In this document: piece by piece, positions 29,851-38,608 of the stretch
Layout: each line of letters opens with the position of its first letter
How positions within the stretch are numbered: the first letter of the stretch is position 1
Origin: Geodermatophilus pulveris
GTDB taxonomy: Bacteria; Actinomycetota; Actinomycetes; Mycobacteriales; Geodermatophilaceae
Assembly (NCBI RefSeq): GCF_900188375.1
Contig: NZ_FZOO01000004.1
Span: 62,001 to 126,000, forward strand
Length of the DNA stretch: 64,000 nucleotides
Reading direction: 5' to 3'
The notes under the pieces: model-generated
Seen by the model: only the letters and a program-made list of their open reading frames with translations
Database searches by the model: none
What the model was told of the DNA's origin: nothing
Translations under genes and position numbers: made by a program

Positions 29851-30273
29851 GACGGACGAGTCGGCTGGGCGGTCGCGTCGGCAGGGGAGACCCCGCCGCC
29901 GAGGAACGTCCGGGCTCCACAGGGCAGGGTGGTCGCTAACGGCGACCCGGGGCGACCCGCGGGACAGTGCCACAGAGAACAGACCGCCGGCGGCGCCGTG
30001 CAGACGGCGCGGTCGGTGAGGGTGAAACGGTGGTGTAAGAGACCACCAGCGCGCCGGGTGACCGGCGCGGCTCGGTAAACCCCACCCGGAGCAAGGTCGA
30101 GAGGGACGGCGGGCGACCGCCGTCCTGCGCAGGCGTTCGAGGGCTGCCCGCCCGAGCCTGCGGGTGGACCGCTGGAGCCGGCCGGCAACGGCAGGCCTAG
30201 ATGGATGACCGCCCACCGGGAGGCCGCGAGGCACCCGGGGACAGAACCCGGCGTACAGGCCGACTCGTCCGTC
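29851..30273 (+). ncRNA. rnpB: RNase P RNA (class A)
   Basis: The catalytic RNA that trims tRNA 5' leaders. Conserved blocks appear in order: GAGGAACGTCCGGGCTCC near the start (J2/P3-P4 side), ACAGTGCCACAGAGAACAGA, GAGGGTGAAACGGTGGTGTA, AGAGACCACCAGCG, and near the end AGATGGATGACCGCC and ACAGAACCCGGCGTACAGGC. The ends are fixed by the P1 helix: the first 15 bases (29851-29865) are exactly complementary to the last 15 (30259-30273). Length about 423 nt fits actinobacterial class A RNAs. Confidence 0.97.
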
Positions 30274-30323
30274 GCCCGCCGGGCGGCGTGGGGCCCCGAG
30301 CACGGCTTCGACAGACTGGCCCG

Positions 30324-31223
30324 GTGACGGGGACGAGCTCGCGGGTCCAGACGATGGGTGGGCCGGCGCTGTTCGTCCTGCTGTGGAGCACCGGCTTCGT
30401 CGGCGCCAAGTACGGGCTGCCCTACGCCGAGCCCTTCACCTTCCTGGCCCTGCGGCTGGGCGTCGCCGCGGCGCTGCTCGGCGTCCTCGCCGCCGCGCTG
30501 CGCTCGGCCGCCATGGCCGCCCGCCCGCAGTACGGCCACGCCGCGGTCGTCGGGCTGCTGCTGCACGGCGGGTACCTGGGCGGCGTCTTCTACGGCATCT
30601 CGCTGGGCGTGCCCGCCGGCGTGTCGGCGGTCGTCGTCAGCCTGCAGCCGGTGCTCACCGCCGTCCTCGCCGCGCGGGTGCTCGGGGAGCGGCCCACCGG
30701 GCGGCAGTGGCTGGGCCTGGCGCTCGGCGTCGCCGGCGTCGTCCTGGTCGTCGGCCCGGGCATCGCCGCCGCCGGCCCGGCCCAGCCGCTGCCGGTGGCC
30801 GGGGTGCTCGCGTGCCTGGTGGCCCTCGTCTCCGGGACGGCCGGCACCGTGTACCAGAAGCGGCACGGCGACCGGATCCCGCTGGTCTGGGGGACGGCGG
30901 TGCAGTACGCGGCGGCCGCGGCGGTGCTGCTGGCGATCGCGCTGGCGACCGAGGACATGGCGATCCGGTGGACCGGTGAGTTCGTCGCGGCGTTCGTCTG
31001 GCTGGTGCTGGTGCTGTCGATCGGCGCCGTCCTGCTGCTGCTCCTGCTGCTCCGCCGCGGCACGGCCTCCGGCGTCTCCAGCCTCTACTACCTCGTCCCG
31101 GTGGCCACCGCGGTCGAGGCGTACCTGCTCTTCGGCGAGCGGGTGAGCGGGCTGTCCTTCGTCGGCATCGGCGTCACCGCCCTCGGCGTCGCGCTCGTGG
31201 TGGTGCCGCCGCGGGAGCGGTGA
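30324..31223 (+). CDS. EamA/DMT-family transporter
   Basis: 299 residues from GTG 30324; ATG 30354 (MGGPALFVLLW) is the alternative. Ten hydrophobic helices form two EamA repeats: LLWSTGFVGAKYGLPYAEPF starts the first and ACLVALVSGTAGTVYQKRHG the second. Drug/metabolite superfamily exporters of this shape move amino acids or metabolites out of the cell. It is preceded by rnpB (50 bp). Substrate unknown. Confidence 0.88.
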   Translation: MTGTSSRVQTMGGPALFVLLWSTGFVGAKYGLPYAEPFTFLALRLGVAAALLGVLAAALRSAAMAARPQYGHAAVVGLLLHGGYLGGVFYGISLGVPAGVSAVVVSLQPVLTAVLAARVLGERPTGRQWLGLALGVAGVVLVVGPGIAAAGPAQPLPVAGVLACLVALVSGTAGTVYQKRHGDRIPLVWGTAVQYAAAAAVLLAIALATEDMAIRWTGEFVAAFVWLVLVLSIGAVLLLLLLLRRGTASGVSSLYYLVPVATAVEAYLLFGERVSGLSFVGIGVTALGVALVVVPPRER

Positions 31224-31229
31224 CGTGCA

Positions 31230-31714
31230 CCGCGCGTGCCCGGCTGCCAGGCAGCCCAGGCCGGCGCCAGCAGTGGCCGCAGCGGCCAGCGGTTTGCCCG
31301 GAACGACGCCAGCGCCGCCACGCGCTCGGCGGGCCGCGTCAGCTGCCCGGCCCGGTGGAGGCGGCCCAACGCGGAGAGCACCTCGGCGTCCAGATGGGCC
31401 GGCGCCGCCACGGCGTCCGCGCCGCCACGGCACCGCGGAACGGCTCGGCGGCAGAGAAGCCGCCAGACGAGGTCGTCGTCCTCAGCGCGCGCGGCGGCGA
31501 CCAGCTCGGGCCCGGTCGGGCCACCGGCGTGGGCCGGGCCGAGGTCGCGCACGCGTCGCAACCACGCGTCCATCGAGGGCACGGCCACGTGGTCGGACAG
31601 CACCTGTCGCAGGTAGGCGCGCAGGCTCATGTCACTGGCGGACGCCCGGCGGACCAGCTCCGCGTGCACCGACCGGGTGATCGGGAACAGCAGCGGCCGC
31701 CGACGCGCTGACAA
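31230..31714 (-). pseudogene. Eroded VapBC toxin-antitoxin pair, merged in one frame
   Basis: On the minus strand one open frame holds two damaged pieces. The first (about 31700-31470) is the VapB/FitA-like antitoxin: [20 protein letters not shown] and RQVLSDHVAVPSMDAWL, ending LVAAARAEDDDLV, where the antitoxin normally stops. The frame runs on into the middle of a VapC PIN toxin: APAHLDAEVLSALGRLHRAG and RANRWPLRPLLAPAWA. The toxin lacks its N-terminal catalytic Asp region and everything after about residue 90, so it cannot be active. The start, possibly TTG 31714, is unclear. The 5' end abuts the selO start on the other strand. Confidence 0.7.
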
Positions 31715-31718
31715 CGGG

Positions 31719-33185
31719 GTGAGTGTCGCCCCCGCCTCGACGGTCCACCTCGACGACCGCTTCGCCCGCGAGCTGCCCGAGATGGCGGTCTCATGGCAGG
31801 CCGAGGAGGCGCCGCGGCCGCAGCTGCTGGTGCTCAACGAGGCGCTGGCCGCCGAGCTCGGCCTCGACGCGGGCTGGCTGCGCACCCCCGACGGCGTCGG
31901 GCTGCTGACCGGCACCGTCGTCCCCGAGGGCGCCCACCCGGTCGCGCAGGCCTACGCCGGCCACCAGTTCGGCGGCTACTCGCCGCGCCTCGGCGACGGT
32001 CGGGCGCTGCTGCTCGGCGAGCTCACCGACGCCACCGGCCGGCTGCGCGACCTGCACCTCAAGGGCTCCGGCCGCACCCCGTTCGCCCGCGGCGGTGCCG
32101 ACGGGCTGGCCGTGGTCGGGCCGATGCTGCGCGAGTACGTCATCAGCGAGGCGATGCACGCCTTCGGCATCCCGACCACGCGCTCCCTCGCCGTCGTCGC
32201 GACCGGCCGCCCGGTCCGCCGCGAGACCCTGCTGCCGGGCGCCGTCCTCGCCCGGGTCGCCGACAGCCACCTGCGGGTGGGCAGCTTCCAGTACGCCCGC
32301 GCCACCGGGGACGTCGACCTGCTGCGCCGGCTGGCCGACCACGCCATCGCCCGGCACCACCCGCATGCCGCCGACGCCGACAACCCGTACCTGGCGCTGT
32401 TCGAGGCCGTCGTCGCCGCACAGGGCGGGCTCGTGGCGCAGTGGATGCTGGTCGGCTTCGTGCACGGCGTCATGAACACCGACAACACGACCATCTCGGG
32501 CGAGACCATCGACTACGGGCCCTGCGCCTTCCTCGACGGCTTCGACCCGGCCACGGTCTACAGCTCCATCGACCACGGCGGGCGGTACGCCTACGGCAAC
32601 CAGCCGGTCGTCGCGCAGTGGAACCTGGCGCGGTTCGCCGAGACGCTGCTCCCGCTGCTCGACGACGACCAGGAGCGGGCGATCGCCCTCGCTGTCGAGG
32701 CCCTGGGCGGGTTCGCGACCGCCTACAACGCCGCCTGGTCGGCCGGGATGCGCGCCAAGCTCGGCCTGCCCGAGGGGCTGGACGGCGAGGTCGCCGACGG
32801 GCTCGTCCAGGAGCTGCTCGGCCTCATGCGGGAGAGCCGCGTCGACCTCACCTCGTTCCTGCGCCGCCTGGGCGCCGCCGCCCGCGGCGACGCCGAGCCC
32901 GCCCGCCTGCTCGTCATGGACCTCGCCGCCCTCGACGCCTGGCTGGAGCGCTGGCGTGCCGTGGGCCCGGACGCCGACCTCATGGACCGGGTCAACCCCG
33001 TCTACACCCCCCGCAACCACCTCGTCGAGGAGGCGCTCACCGCCGCGACCGCGGGCGACCTGGCCCCGCTGCAGCAGCTGGTCGAGGTGGTGACCCGCCC
33101 GTTCGAGGAGCGGCCGGGTCTCGAGCGGTACACCGAGCCCGCCCCCGGCGGCTCCGGGCCGTACCGCACCTTCTGCGGCACCTGA
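31719..33185 (+). CDS. selO: Protein adenylyltransferase SelO (YdiU)
   Basis: 488 residues from GTG 31719. SelO is a pseudokinase-fold enzyme that transfers AMP from ATP to Ser/Thr/Tyr of target proteins in redox stress. Family blocks: [73 protein letters not shown] and the conserved last residues YRTFCGT. The C-terminal Cys is at the position of the selenocysteine of vertebrate SelO. GTG 31719 is preferred because it excludes the antisense vapB remnant; an ATG at 31629 is open but implausible. Confidence 0.95.
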   Translation: MSVAPASTVHLDDRFARELPEMAVSWQAEEAPRPQLLVLNEALAAELGLDAGWLRTPDGVGLLTGTVVPEGAHPVAQAYAGHQFGGYSPRLGDGRALLLGELTDATGRLRDLHLKGSGRTPFARGGADGLAVVGPMLREYVISEAMHAFGIPTTRSLAVVATGRPVRRETLLPGAVLARVADSHLRVGSFQYARATGDVDLLRRLADHAIARHHPHAADADNPYLALFEAVVAAQGGLVAQWMLVGFVHGVMNTDNTTISGETIDYGPCAFLDGFDPATVYSSIDHGGRYAYGNQPVVAQWNLARFAETLLPLLDDDQERAIALAVEALGGFATAYNAAWSAGMRAKLGLPEGLDGEVADGLVQELLGLMRESRVDLTSFLRRLGAAARGDAEPARLLVMDLAALDAWLERWRAVGPDADLMDRVNPVYTPRNHLVEEALTAATAGDLAPLQQLVEVVTRPFEERPGLERYTEPAPGGSGPYRTFCGT

Positions 33186-33197
33186 GCGCTCTTGCTG

Positions 33198-33221
33198 GAT
33201 CGGCAAGGGCCCTTGCCGATC
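33198..33221. terminator. Perfect 24-bp palindrome after selO
   Basis: GATCGGCAAGGG joined directly to its complement CCCTTGCCGATC, starting 13 bp after the selO stop. It could end the selO transcript from either side or be a protein-binding site. The hairpin has no U-tail. Confidence 0.5.
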
Positions 33222-33383
33222 GGCCGCCCGCGGCGCACGGTCGCCGCCCGGGCGCCGATGGCCCCGTGGACGGCAGGCGGACGGCGGCGGCGTCCGGAAT
33301 GCGGGGGCGGCCGGCGGCCTTGGCCCCTCACGTCGGCCAGCGTGGGCCGCCCCGCACACCGACCGGACGACGACAGGACCACC

Positions 33384-34655
33384 GTGACCGACCTGCAGGA
33401 CCGCGCCGCCGCCGCGGCGCACCCGTCATCCGTCGACTCCGCCCCACCCCGCCGGGCGCTGCTCGCCCTCGTCCTCGGCGCCTTCGTCGCCGTCGGCCCG
33501 CTGACCATCGACATGTACCTGCCGGCGCTGCCGACCATCGCCACCGAGCTGGGGACGACGCCGGCGCTGGTCCAGCTGACCCTCACCGGCACCCTGGTCG
33601 GCCTGGCGCTCGGCCAGCTGGTGCTCGGCCCCCTGTCCGACGCGCTCGGCCGGCGGGCGCCGCTGCTGGCCGGCACCGCCCTCTACGTGGTGGCGTCCGC
33701 GCTCATCCTCGTCGCGCCCGGCATCGAGGTCCTCGGCGTGCTGCGGTTCCTGCAGGGCGTGGGCACCGCGGCCGGGGCGGTGGTCGCCATGGCCGTCGTC
33801 CGCGACCTGTTCACCGGCCGGGCGGCGGCCACCATGCTGTCCCGCCTGTTCCTCGTGCTGGGTGCCGCGCCGGTCCTGGCGCCCACCCTCGGCGGGGAGC
33901 TGCTGCGGTTCACCAGCTGGCGCGGCATCTTCGCCGTCCTCACGCTGTACGGCCTGCTGCTGCTCGCTGTCGGCTGGTACGCGCTGCGCGAGACGCTGCC
34001 GCCCGCCCGCCGCAGCAGCGCCGGTGTCGGGGAGACGCTGCGCACCTACCGGTGGCTGCTGCGCGACCGCACGCTGGTCGGCCTGGTGCTGGTCGCCGGG
34101 CTCACCATGGCCGGGCTGTTCAGCTACGTGTCGGGGTCCTCGTTCGTCTTCCAGGAGCAGTTCGGCCTCGACGAGCAGCAGTTCGGGCTGCTGTTCGGCG
34201 CCGGTGCGGTCTGGCTGATCGCGGCCACCCAGCTCAACCCGGTGGCGCTGCGCCGCTGGTCGCCGGCGCAGGTGCTGGTCGCCGGCACGGTCGGTGGCGC
34301 GGTGTCCGGCGCGGTGCTGCTCGCGCTGGCCGCCACCGGCACCGGCGGGCTGCCCGGCGTCGTCGTCCCGCTGTGGGCGATGCTCTTCGCCTCCGGCCTG
34401 GCGCTGCCCAACGCGCCGGCGCTGGCGCTGTCCCGGCACGGCGACAACGCCGGCGCGGCCGCGGCGCTGCTCGGCGCGGTCCAGTTCGGCGTCGGCGCGG
34501 CGGTGTCGCCGGTGGTCGGCCTGCTGGGCAACGACGCCGCGGCGATGGGCACGGTCATCCTCGTCGCCCTGCTGCTGGCGATCACCGTGCTGGTCACCGT
34601 CGTCCGGCCCTGGCAGCTGACCGAGGCCGAGGAGCCCGTCCCCGCCGCGGTCTGA
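33384..34655 (+). CDS. Bcr/CflA-type MFS multidrug transporter
   Basis: 423 residues from GTG 33384. Twelve hydrophobic helices; signature GPLTIDMYLPALPTIATELG at helix 1, then LGQLVLGPLSDALGRRAPLL (motif A of the DHA1 family), FLQGVGTAAGAVVAMAVVRD and LFLVLGAAPVLAPTLGGELL. The family exports bicyclomycin, chloramphenicol and other compounds by proton antiport at the plasma membrane. Upstream lie 198 bp that hold only the palindrome. Confidence 0.92.
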   Translation: MTDLQDRAAAAAHPSSVDSAPPRRALLALVLGAFVAVGPLTIDMYLPALPTIATELGTTPALVQLTLTGTLVGLALGQLVLGPLSDALGRRAPLLAGTALYVVASALILVAPGIEVLGVLRFLQGVGTAAGAVVAMAVVRDLFTGRAAATMLSRLFLVLGAAPVLAPTLGGELLRFTSWRGIFAVLTLYGLLLLAVGWYALRETLPPARRSSAGVGETLRTYRWLLRDRTLVGLVLVAGLTMAGLFSYVSGSSFVFQEQFGLDEQQFGLLFGAGAVWLIAATQLNPVALRRWSPAQVLVAGTVGGAVSGAVLLALAATGTGGLPGVVVPLWAMLFASGLALPNAPALALSRHGDNAGAAAALLGAVQFGVGAAVSPVVGLLGNDAAAMGTVILVALLLAITVLVTVVRPWQLTEAEEPVPAAV

Positions 34656-34698
34656 CCGGCCGGTTGACGGGCCGGGGCGCGGCGGCCACGGTTCCCGG

Positions 34699-35916
34699 AT
34701 GAGCGACAGCCGGGGCGTGGTCGACCGTCGCGGGCTCGGCGTGCTGACCGCCAGCCACGTCGTCGACGACCTCTACCAGGGCGCGGTGCCCGCGCTGCTG
34801 CCCTTCCTCGTGCTCGAGCGGGGGTACTCCTACGCGGCCGCGACCGGCATCACGCTGGCCGCCACGGTGCTGTCGTCGGTGGTGCAGCCGGCCTTCGGCG
34901 TCCTGGTCGACCGGCGGCCGCTGCCCTGGCTGACGCCGGCGGGGCTGCTGGTCGCCGGGATCGGGATCGGGCTGGCCGGGATCGGCGACGCCTACTGGTG
35001 GACCTGGGCGGCGGTGGCCCTGTCCGGTCTGGGCGTGGCCGCCTACCACCCGGCCGCCGCCCGGGCGGCCCGCGCGGCGGCGGGCGCCTCCGCGCAGGGG
35101 ATGAGCTGGTTCGCCGTCGGCGGCAACGCCGGCCTTGCCCTCGGCCCGGTGGTGGTCACCCCCGTGCTGCTGGCCTACGGGGTGGCCGGGACGCCGCTGC
35201 TCGCGCTGCCCGCCCTGGTCACGGCCGCCGTCCTGCTGGCGCTGGGCCGCCGGGCCCGCGCCCGCCCGCGCCCGGCCCGCGCCGTCGGCGGTGCCCCCCC
35301 GCGGGCCGACGACTGGCGGTCGTTCGGCTGGCTGACCGGGCTGGTCGTGATCCGCTCGGTCCTCTACTTCGGCGTCTCCTCGCTCGTCGCGCTGCACGTC
35401 ATCGACCGCTTCGGCGTGTCCGCCGCGGCCGGCTCGGCGGCGCTGACCACGTTCCTCGCCGTGGGTGCGGTGGGCACCCTGGCCGGCGGGTGGCTGGCCG
35501 ACCGGTGGGGGCGGGTGCCCGCGATCCGGCTGGGCTACGCCGTGGCCCTCCCCGGCCTGGCCCTGCTGGTCGCGGCCCCCTCCTGGCCGGTGGCGGTGGC
35601 CGCCGCCGTGCTGCTGGGGGTCGGGCTCTACCTGCCGTTCTCCGTGCAGACCACGCTGGGGCAGGAACTGCTGCCCAACCGGGTCGGCACCGCCTCCGGC
35701 GTCACCCTGGGCCTGGCGGTGTCGGCCGGTGGCGCCGCGACGCCGCTGTTCGGGCTGCTCGCCGACGCGCACGGCCTGGAGTGGGCGCTGGCGGCGCTGC
35801 TCCCGCTGCCGCTGCTGGCCCTGCTGGTCAGCCTCCGGCTGCCGGGGCGACCGGCCGGCACCGCGGCGTCGCCCGTGGACGAGCGCGCCGCCGAGCGGGC
35901 CGCCCCACGCCGCTGA
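34699..35916 (+). CDS. MFS transporter, fosmidomycin-resistance (Fsr) type
   Basis: 405 residues from ATG 34699. The N-terminus SHVVDDLYQGAVPALLPFLV is characteristic of the Fsr group; further family features are FGVLVDRRPLPWLTPAG, GVAAYHPAAARAARAAAG and ADRWGRVPAIRLGYAVALPG. About twelve helices. Fsr proteins export fosmidomycin and related phosphonates in E. coli, but physiological substrates are unclear. Only 43 bp separate it from the preceding MFS gene, so both may lie on one transcript. Ends 123 bp before a strong hairpin. Confidence 0.88.
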   Translation: MSDSRGVVDRRGLGVLTASHVVDDLYQGAVPALLPFLVLERGYSYAAATGITLAATVLSSVVQPAFGVLVDRRPLPWLTPAGLLVAGIGIGLAGIGDAYWWTWAAVALSGLGVAAYHPAAARAARAAAGASAQGMSWFAVGGNAGLALGPVVVTPVLLAYGVAGTPLLALPALVTAAVLLALGRRARARPRPARAVGGAPPRADDWRSFGWLTGLVVIRSVLYFGVSSLVALHVIDRFGVSAAAGSAALTTFLAVGAVGTLAGGWLADRWGRVPAIRLGYAVALPGLALLVAAPSWPVAVAAAVLLGVGLYLPFSVQTTLGQELLPNRVGTASGVTLGLAVSAGGAATPLFGLLADAHGLEWALAALLPLPLLALLVSLRLPGRPAGTAASPVDERAAERAAPRR

Positions 35917-36038
35917 TGCCGGGCCGCCAGGCGGTCAGCCGGCCAGCCAGGCGGCGGCACCGGCCCCGCTCGACGAGGCGGCCTCCACCGCGCTGGTCGA
36001 GCAGGCCGTGCAGGCGGCGCGGGAGGGCTGAGGCCCGC

Positions 36039-36063
36039 GGGGACGGCGGTACGCGCCGTCCCC
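36039..36063 (+). terminator. Strong hairpin terminator before the Tad locus
   Basis: Perfect 10-bp stem GGGGACGGCG / CGCCGTCCCC around a 5-nt loop GTACG. It would isolate the two MFS genes from the pilus genes. The sequence between 35917 and 36038 contains no gene with a start codon. Confidence 0.7.
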
Positions 36064-36115
36064 CGACCCGGTGGCGGTCCCGCGCCCCCGGCCCGGGCCG
36101 TGTCATCGTCGCCGC

Positions 36116-36778
36116 GTGGTCGCCGCCCTCGCCCTGGTCGCCGGTGCGGTCGCCGGGTGGCTGGTCAACCGTGCGGCCGGCCGCTTCCCCTGGACGGCGG
36201 GCACCGGGGTCCGCCGGCTGCTCGGACCCGGGCCGGTCGCCGTCCGCCCGCCCCTGGTCGAGGCCGTGACCGCGCTGCTGGCGGCCGGTACGGCGCTGCG
36301 CTTCGGCCTCTCCTGGGAGCTGCCGGCGTTCCTGCTGCTCGCCGTCGCGGGCGTGCTGCTGGCGGTCGTGGACCTGCAGCACCGGCTGCTGCCCAACCGC
36401 GTGGTGCTGCCCTGCCTCGCCGCGGGGACGGTGCTGCTGGTCCTGCCCGCCCTGGCCGACGGCTCCTGGGGCGCGCTGCTGCGGGCGGTGCTCGGCGCGG
36501 GCGCCCTGTGCACGGCGTACCTGGCGCTGGCGCTGGTCTCGCCGGGCGGACTGGGCATGGGCGACGTCAAGCTGGCCGCCGTCCTCGGCCTGTACCTGGG
36601 CTGGCTCGGCTGGGCGGCGGTGGTGCTCGGCGCGCTCACCGGCTTCGTCGTCCAGGCCCTGGTCGCGCTGGTCCTGCTGGCCACCCGGCGGATCGGGCTG
36701 CGCGGCGAGCTGCCCTTCGGCCCGGCCATGCTGGCCGGTGCCGCCCTGGCGATCGCCGTACCGCTGCTGCTGCCCTGA
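36116..36778 (+). CDS. Prepilin peptidase (TadV/CpaA-like, type IV A24)
   Basis: 220 residues from GTG 36116. Membrane aspartyl protease that removes the leader of Flp prepilin and TadE/TadG-like pseudopilins. Catalytic Asp pair: VVDLQHRLLPN (about residue 87) and the GxGD motif LGMGDVKL (about 146). Six or more hydrophobic helices. The N-terminal methylase cysteines of PilD are absent and the first helix is short, in line with the compact Gram-positive enzymes. First gene of the Tad locus, 178 bp before flp. Confidence 0.92.
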   Translation: MVAALALVAGAVAGWLVNRAAGRFPWTAGTGVRRLLGPGPVAVRPPLVEAVTALLAAGTALRFGLSWELPAFLLLAVAGVLLAVVDLQHRLLPNRVVLPCLAAGTVLLVLPALADGSWGALLRAVLGAGALCTAYLALALVSPGGLGMGDVKLAAVLGLYLGWLGWAAVVLGALTGFVVQALVALVLLATRRIGLRGELPFGPAMLAGAALAIAVPLLLP

Positions 36779-36790
36779 TCGCGGTCGCAG

Positions 36791-36821
36791 CCGGTGACCG
36801 GTGGGGACGCCGGTCAGCCGG
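36791..36821 (+). terminator. Stem-loop between prepilin peptidase gene and flp
   Basis: CCGGTGACCGG and CCGGTCAGCCGG pair with one bulge around the loop TGGGGACG. It lies 12 bp after the peptidase stop, and could be a terminator or part of the flp leader, allowing higher expression of the major pilin. The rest of 36822-36956 shows nothing firm. Confidence 0.4.
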
Positions 36822-36956
36822 GGGAGGGACAGCCGTCCGTCGTCCGGGTGAGTGGGGCTCAAGCCGGCGAACCGGCCGCTCGACACCCCTGGGGAGTGCC
36901 GCGACGCCGGGTCGCCCGACCCTGACCGGCCGGCACCGTCCTCCAGGGAGTCCTCC

Positions 36957-37172
36957 GTGCTGAACCTGATCACCCACCCGCTGGCCACCGTCGTCACGCT
37001 CTACGCCCTCGCCGGGGAGCGTCTGAAGCGCGAGGAGAGGGGCGCGACCGCCGTCGAGTACGGCCTGATGGTCGGCCTGATCGCCGTCGCGATCATCACC
37101 GCCGTCGTCCTCATGGAGGACGCCCTCTCCGGCCTGTTCACCGACATCGGCACCACCCTCACCGGTCTCTGA
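36957..37172 (+). CDS. flp: Flp-family major pilin
   Basis: 71 residues from GTG 36957, with AGGGAG before it. The prepilin shape is clear: a short charged leader, the cleavage region LKREERGATAVEYGLMVGLI with processing expected after the Gly, Glu at position 5 of the mature protein, then one hydrophobic helix. Mature Flp pilins are about 45-50 residues and assemble into adhesive fibres. A separate transcript from the genes downstream is plausible. Class: Flp/Fap pilin component. Confidence 0.93.
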   Translation: MLNLITHPLATVVTLYALAGERLKREERGATAVEYGLMVGLIAVAIITAVVLMEDALSGLFTDIGTTLTGL

Positions 37173-37265
37173 CCCTCGGCCACCCACGGCGCAGCGGTCC
37201 CGTCCCCCGGGGCCGCTGCGCCGCGCCCCATGCCGGCGACGACGACTGCGCGAGGAGGTGGGGGA

Positions 37266-37655
37266 GTGCGCACCAGGCTGCGTGACGAGCACGGCGCCAG
37301 CGCCGTCGAGTTCGCGTTCATCGTGCCGCTGCTGCTCGTCCTGGTGCTCGGCATCGCCGAGTTCGGCCACGCCTTCCAGGTGCAGGGCACCCTGTCCGCC
37401 GCCGCCCGCGAGGGAGCCCGCGTCATGGCCCTGCAGAACGACCCGGCCGCGGCACGCGCCGCCGTCCGCGAGGCCAGCCCGACGCTCGACCCGGCGGTCA
37501 CCGACCCGCAGGTCACCGTCGCCCCGGCCGCCTGCCCGGCGACCGGCACCGCGAACGTGCGGGTGACCGTCGACTACCCGATGCCCTTCCTCACCGGCTT
37601 CTTCGGCGCGGAGATCGACCTGACCGGGACGGGGGTCATGCGGTGCAACGGGTGA
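37266..37655 (+). CDS. TadE-like pseudopilin
   Basis: 129 residues from GTG 37266, with an excellent GAGGAGG ribosome site. The TadE motif is DEHGASAVEFAFIVPLLLVLV followed by GIAEFGHAFQVQGTLSAAAR; one N-terminal membrane helix anchors an extracytoplasmic domain. TadE-like minor pilins are processed by the prepilin peptidase and take part in Flp pilus assembly. Overlaps the next gene. Confidence 0.92.
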   Translation: MRTRLRDEHGASAVEFAFIVPLLLVLVLGIAEFGHAFQVQGTLSAAAREGARVMALQNDPAAARAAVREASPTLDPAVTDPQVTVAPAACPATGTANVRVTVDYPMPFLTGFFGAEIDLTGTGVMRCNG

Positions 37656-38599
37656 CGCACCACCGCGCCCGGGGCGGTGGCGAGCACGGCGCGGCGGCGG
37701 TGCTGCTCGCGCTGCTCATGGTGCCGGTGCTCGGGTTCACCGCGATCGCCGTCGACGTCGGCGCCCTCTACGCCGAGCGCGCCCGGTTGCAGACGGCGGC
37801 CGACGCCGCGGCGCTGGCCGTCGCGGCCGACTGCGCCAAGGGCGCCTGCGGCGACATGCAGGCGACCGCGCAGGAGCTCGTCGACGCCAACCTCGGCGAC
37901 GCGGCCGCCGCCCCGCCCGTCCTGGCCACGAACCCGAACCGGGTCACCGTCGACGGCAGCACGCCGGTGGAGCACTGGTTCGCCCCGGTCATCGGCCAGG
38001 ACTCGACCGCCGTCTCGGCCACCGCCACGGTGGCCTGGGGCGGGCCGAGCGGGGGCACCGCCGTGCTGCCGCTGGCCTTCTCCTGGTGCGAGTTCTCCCA
38101 GCAGACCGGTGGTGGACTGCCGTCGAGCACGACGCAGCACACCGTCTACCTCACCAAGTCCTCGCAGACCGCCGACTGCACCGGACCGTCGGAGAACATC
38201 GTGCCCGGCGGGTTCGGCTACCTCGTCAGCGACGAGGGGGAGTGCCGCGCCTCCAGCGCGATCGCGGAACGGTCCTACTCCTCGACCGGCAACACGCCGC
38301 CGGCGGAGTGCTCGGCCGCCGACTTCGCCTCCTGGGTCGACCGCACGGTGCTGCTGCCGATCTTCGACGACTCCGGCGGCACGGGCAGCAACGCCTGGTA
38401 CCGGGTCTACGGCTACGCGGCCTTCCGGCTGACCGGCTACCACCTCGGCGGCCAGTTCAGCTCCTCGCCGAGGCCGTGCGACGGCAGCGCACGGTGCGTG
38501 ACCGGCTACTTCACCCGCTTCGTCGACCTCGGCGATGCCTTCGACTACGACGCCGGCGCCCCCCAGATGGGCGCCTGGGTCCTCCGACTGATCCGATAG
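37643..38599 (+). CDS. TadG-like pilus assembly protein, Cys-rich
   Basis: 318 residues from GTG 37643 (GTG 37652, forming GTGA with the tadE stop, is equally likely). N-terminal TadG/Flp-assembly segment: GEHGAAAVLLALLMVPVLGF, then VDVGALYAERARLQTAADAA. The extracytoplasmic remainder carries eight cysteines, suggesting up to four disulfides, and has aromatic-rich stretches (WYRVYGYAAFRLTGYHLGGQ). The von Willebrand domain of larger TadG proteins is missing. Likely envelope-anchored minor pilin or assembly factor. Confidence 0.88.
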   Translation: MQRVTHHRARGGGEHGAAAVLLALLMVPVLGFTAIAVDVGALYAERARLQTAADAAALAVAADCAKGACGDMQATAQELVDANLGDAAAAPPVLATNPNRVTVDGSTPVEHWFAPVIGQDSTAVSATATVAWGGPSGGTAVLPLAFSWCEFSQQTGGGLPSSTTQHTVYLTKSSQTADCTGPSENIVPGGFGYLVSDEGECRASSAIAERSYSSTGNTPPAECSAADFASWVDRTVLLPIFDDSGGTGSNAWYRVYGYAAFRLTGYHLGGQFSSSPRPCDGSARCVTGYFTRFVDLGDAFDYDAGAPQMGAWVLRLIR

Positions 38600-38608
38600 G
38601 GGCCCCTC

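Noticed and set aside
31629-31718. selO beginning at ATG 31629
   Set aside because: The added 30 residues are the antisense of the VapB remnant and do not resemble SelO.
35917-36031. Possible short coding remnant ending LDEAASTALVEQAVQAAREG before the 36039 hairpin
   Set aside because: Codon use looks real but there is no start codon in the frame after the MFS gene and the family is not recognised; it may be a leftover of a lost gene.
36779-36956. c-di-GMP or c-di-AMP riboswitch upstream of flp
   Set aside because: Some GC-rich pieces look similar, but the conserved cores (for example CGCAAAGC or the GGUGAA/CCGUCAGC segments) are not present.
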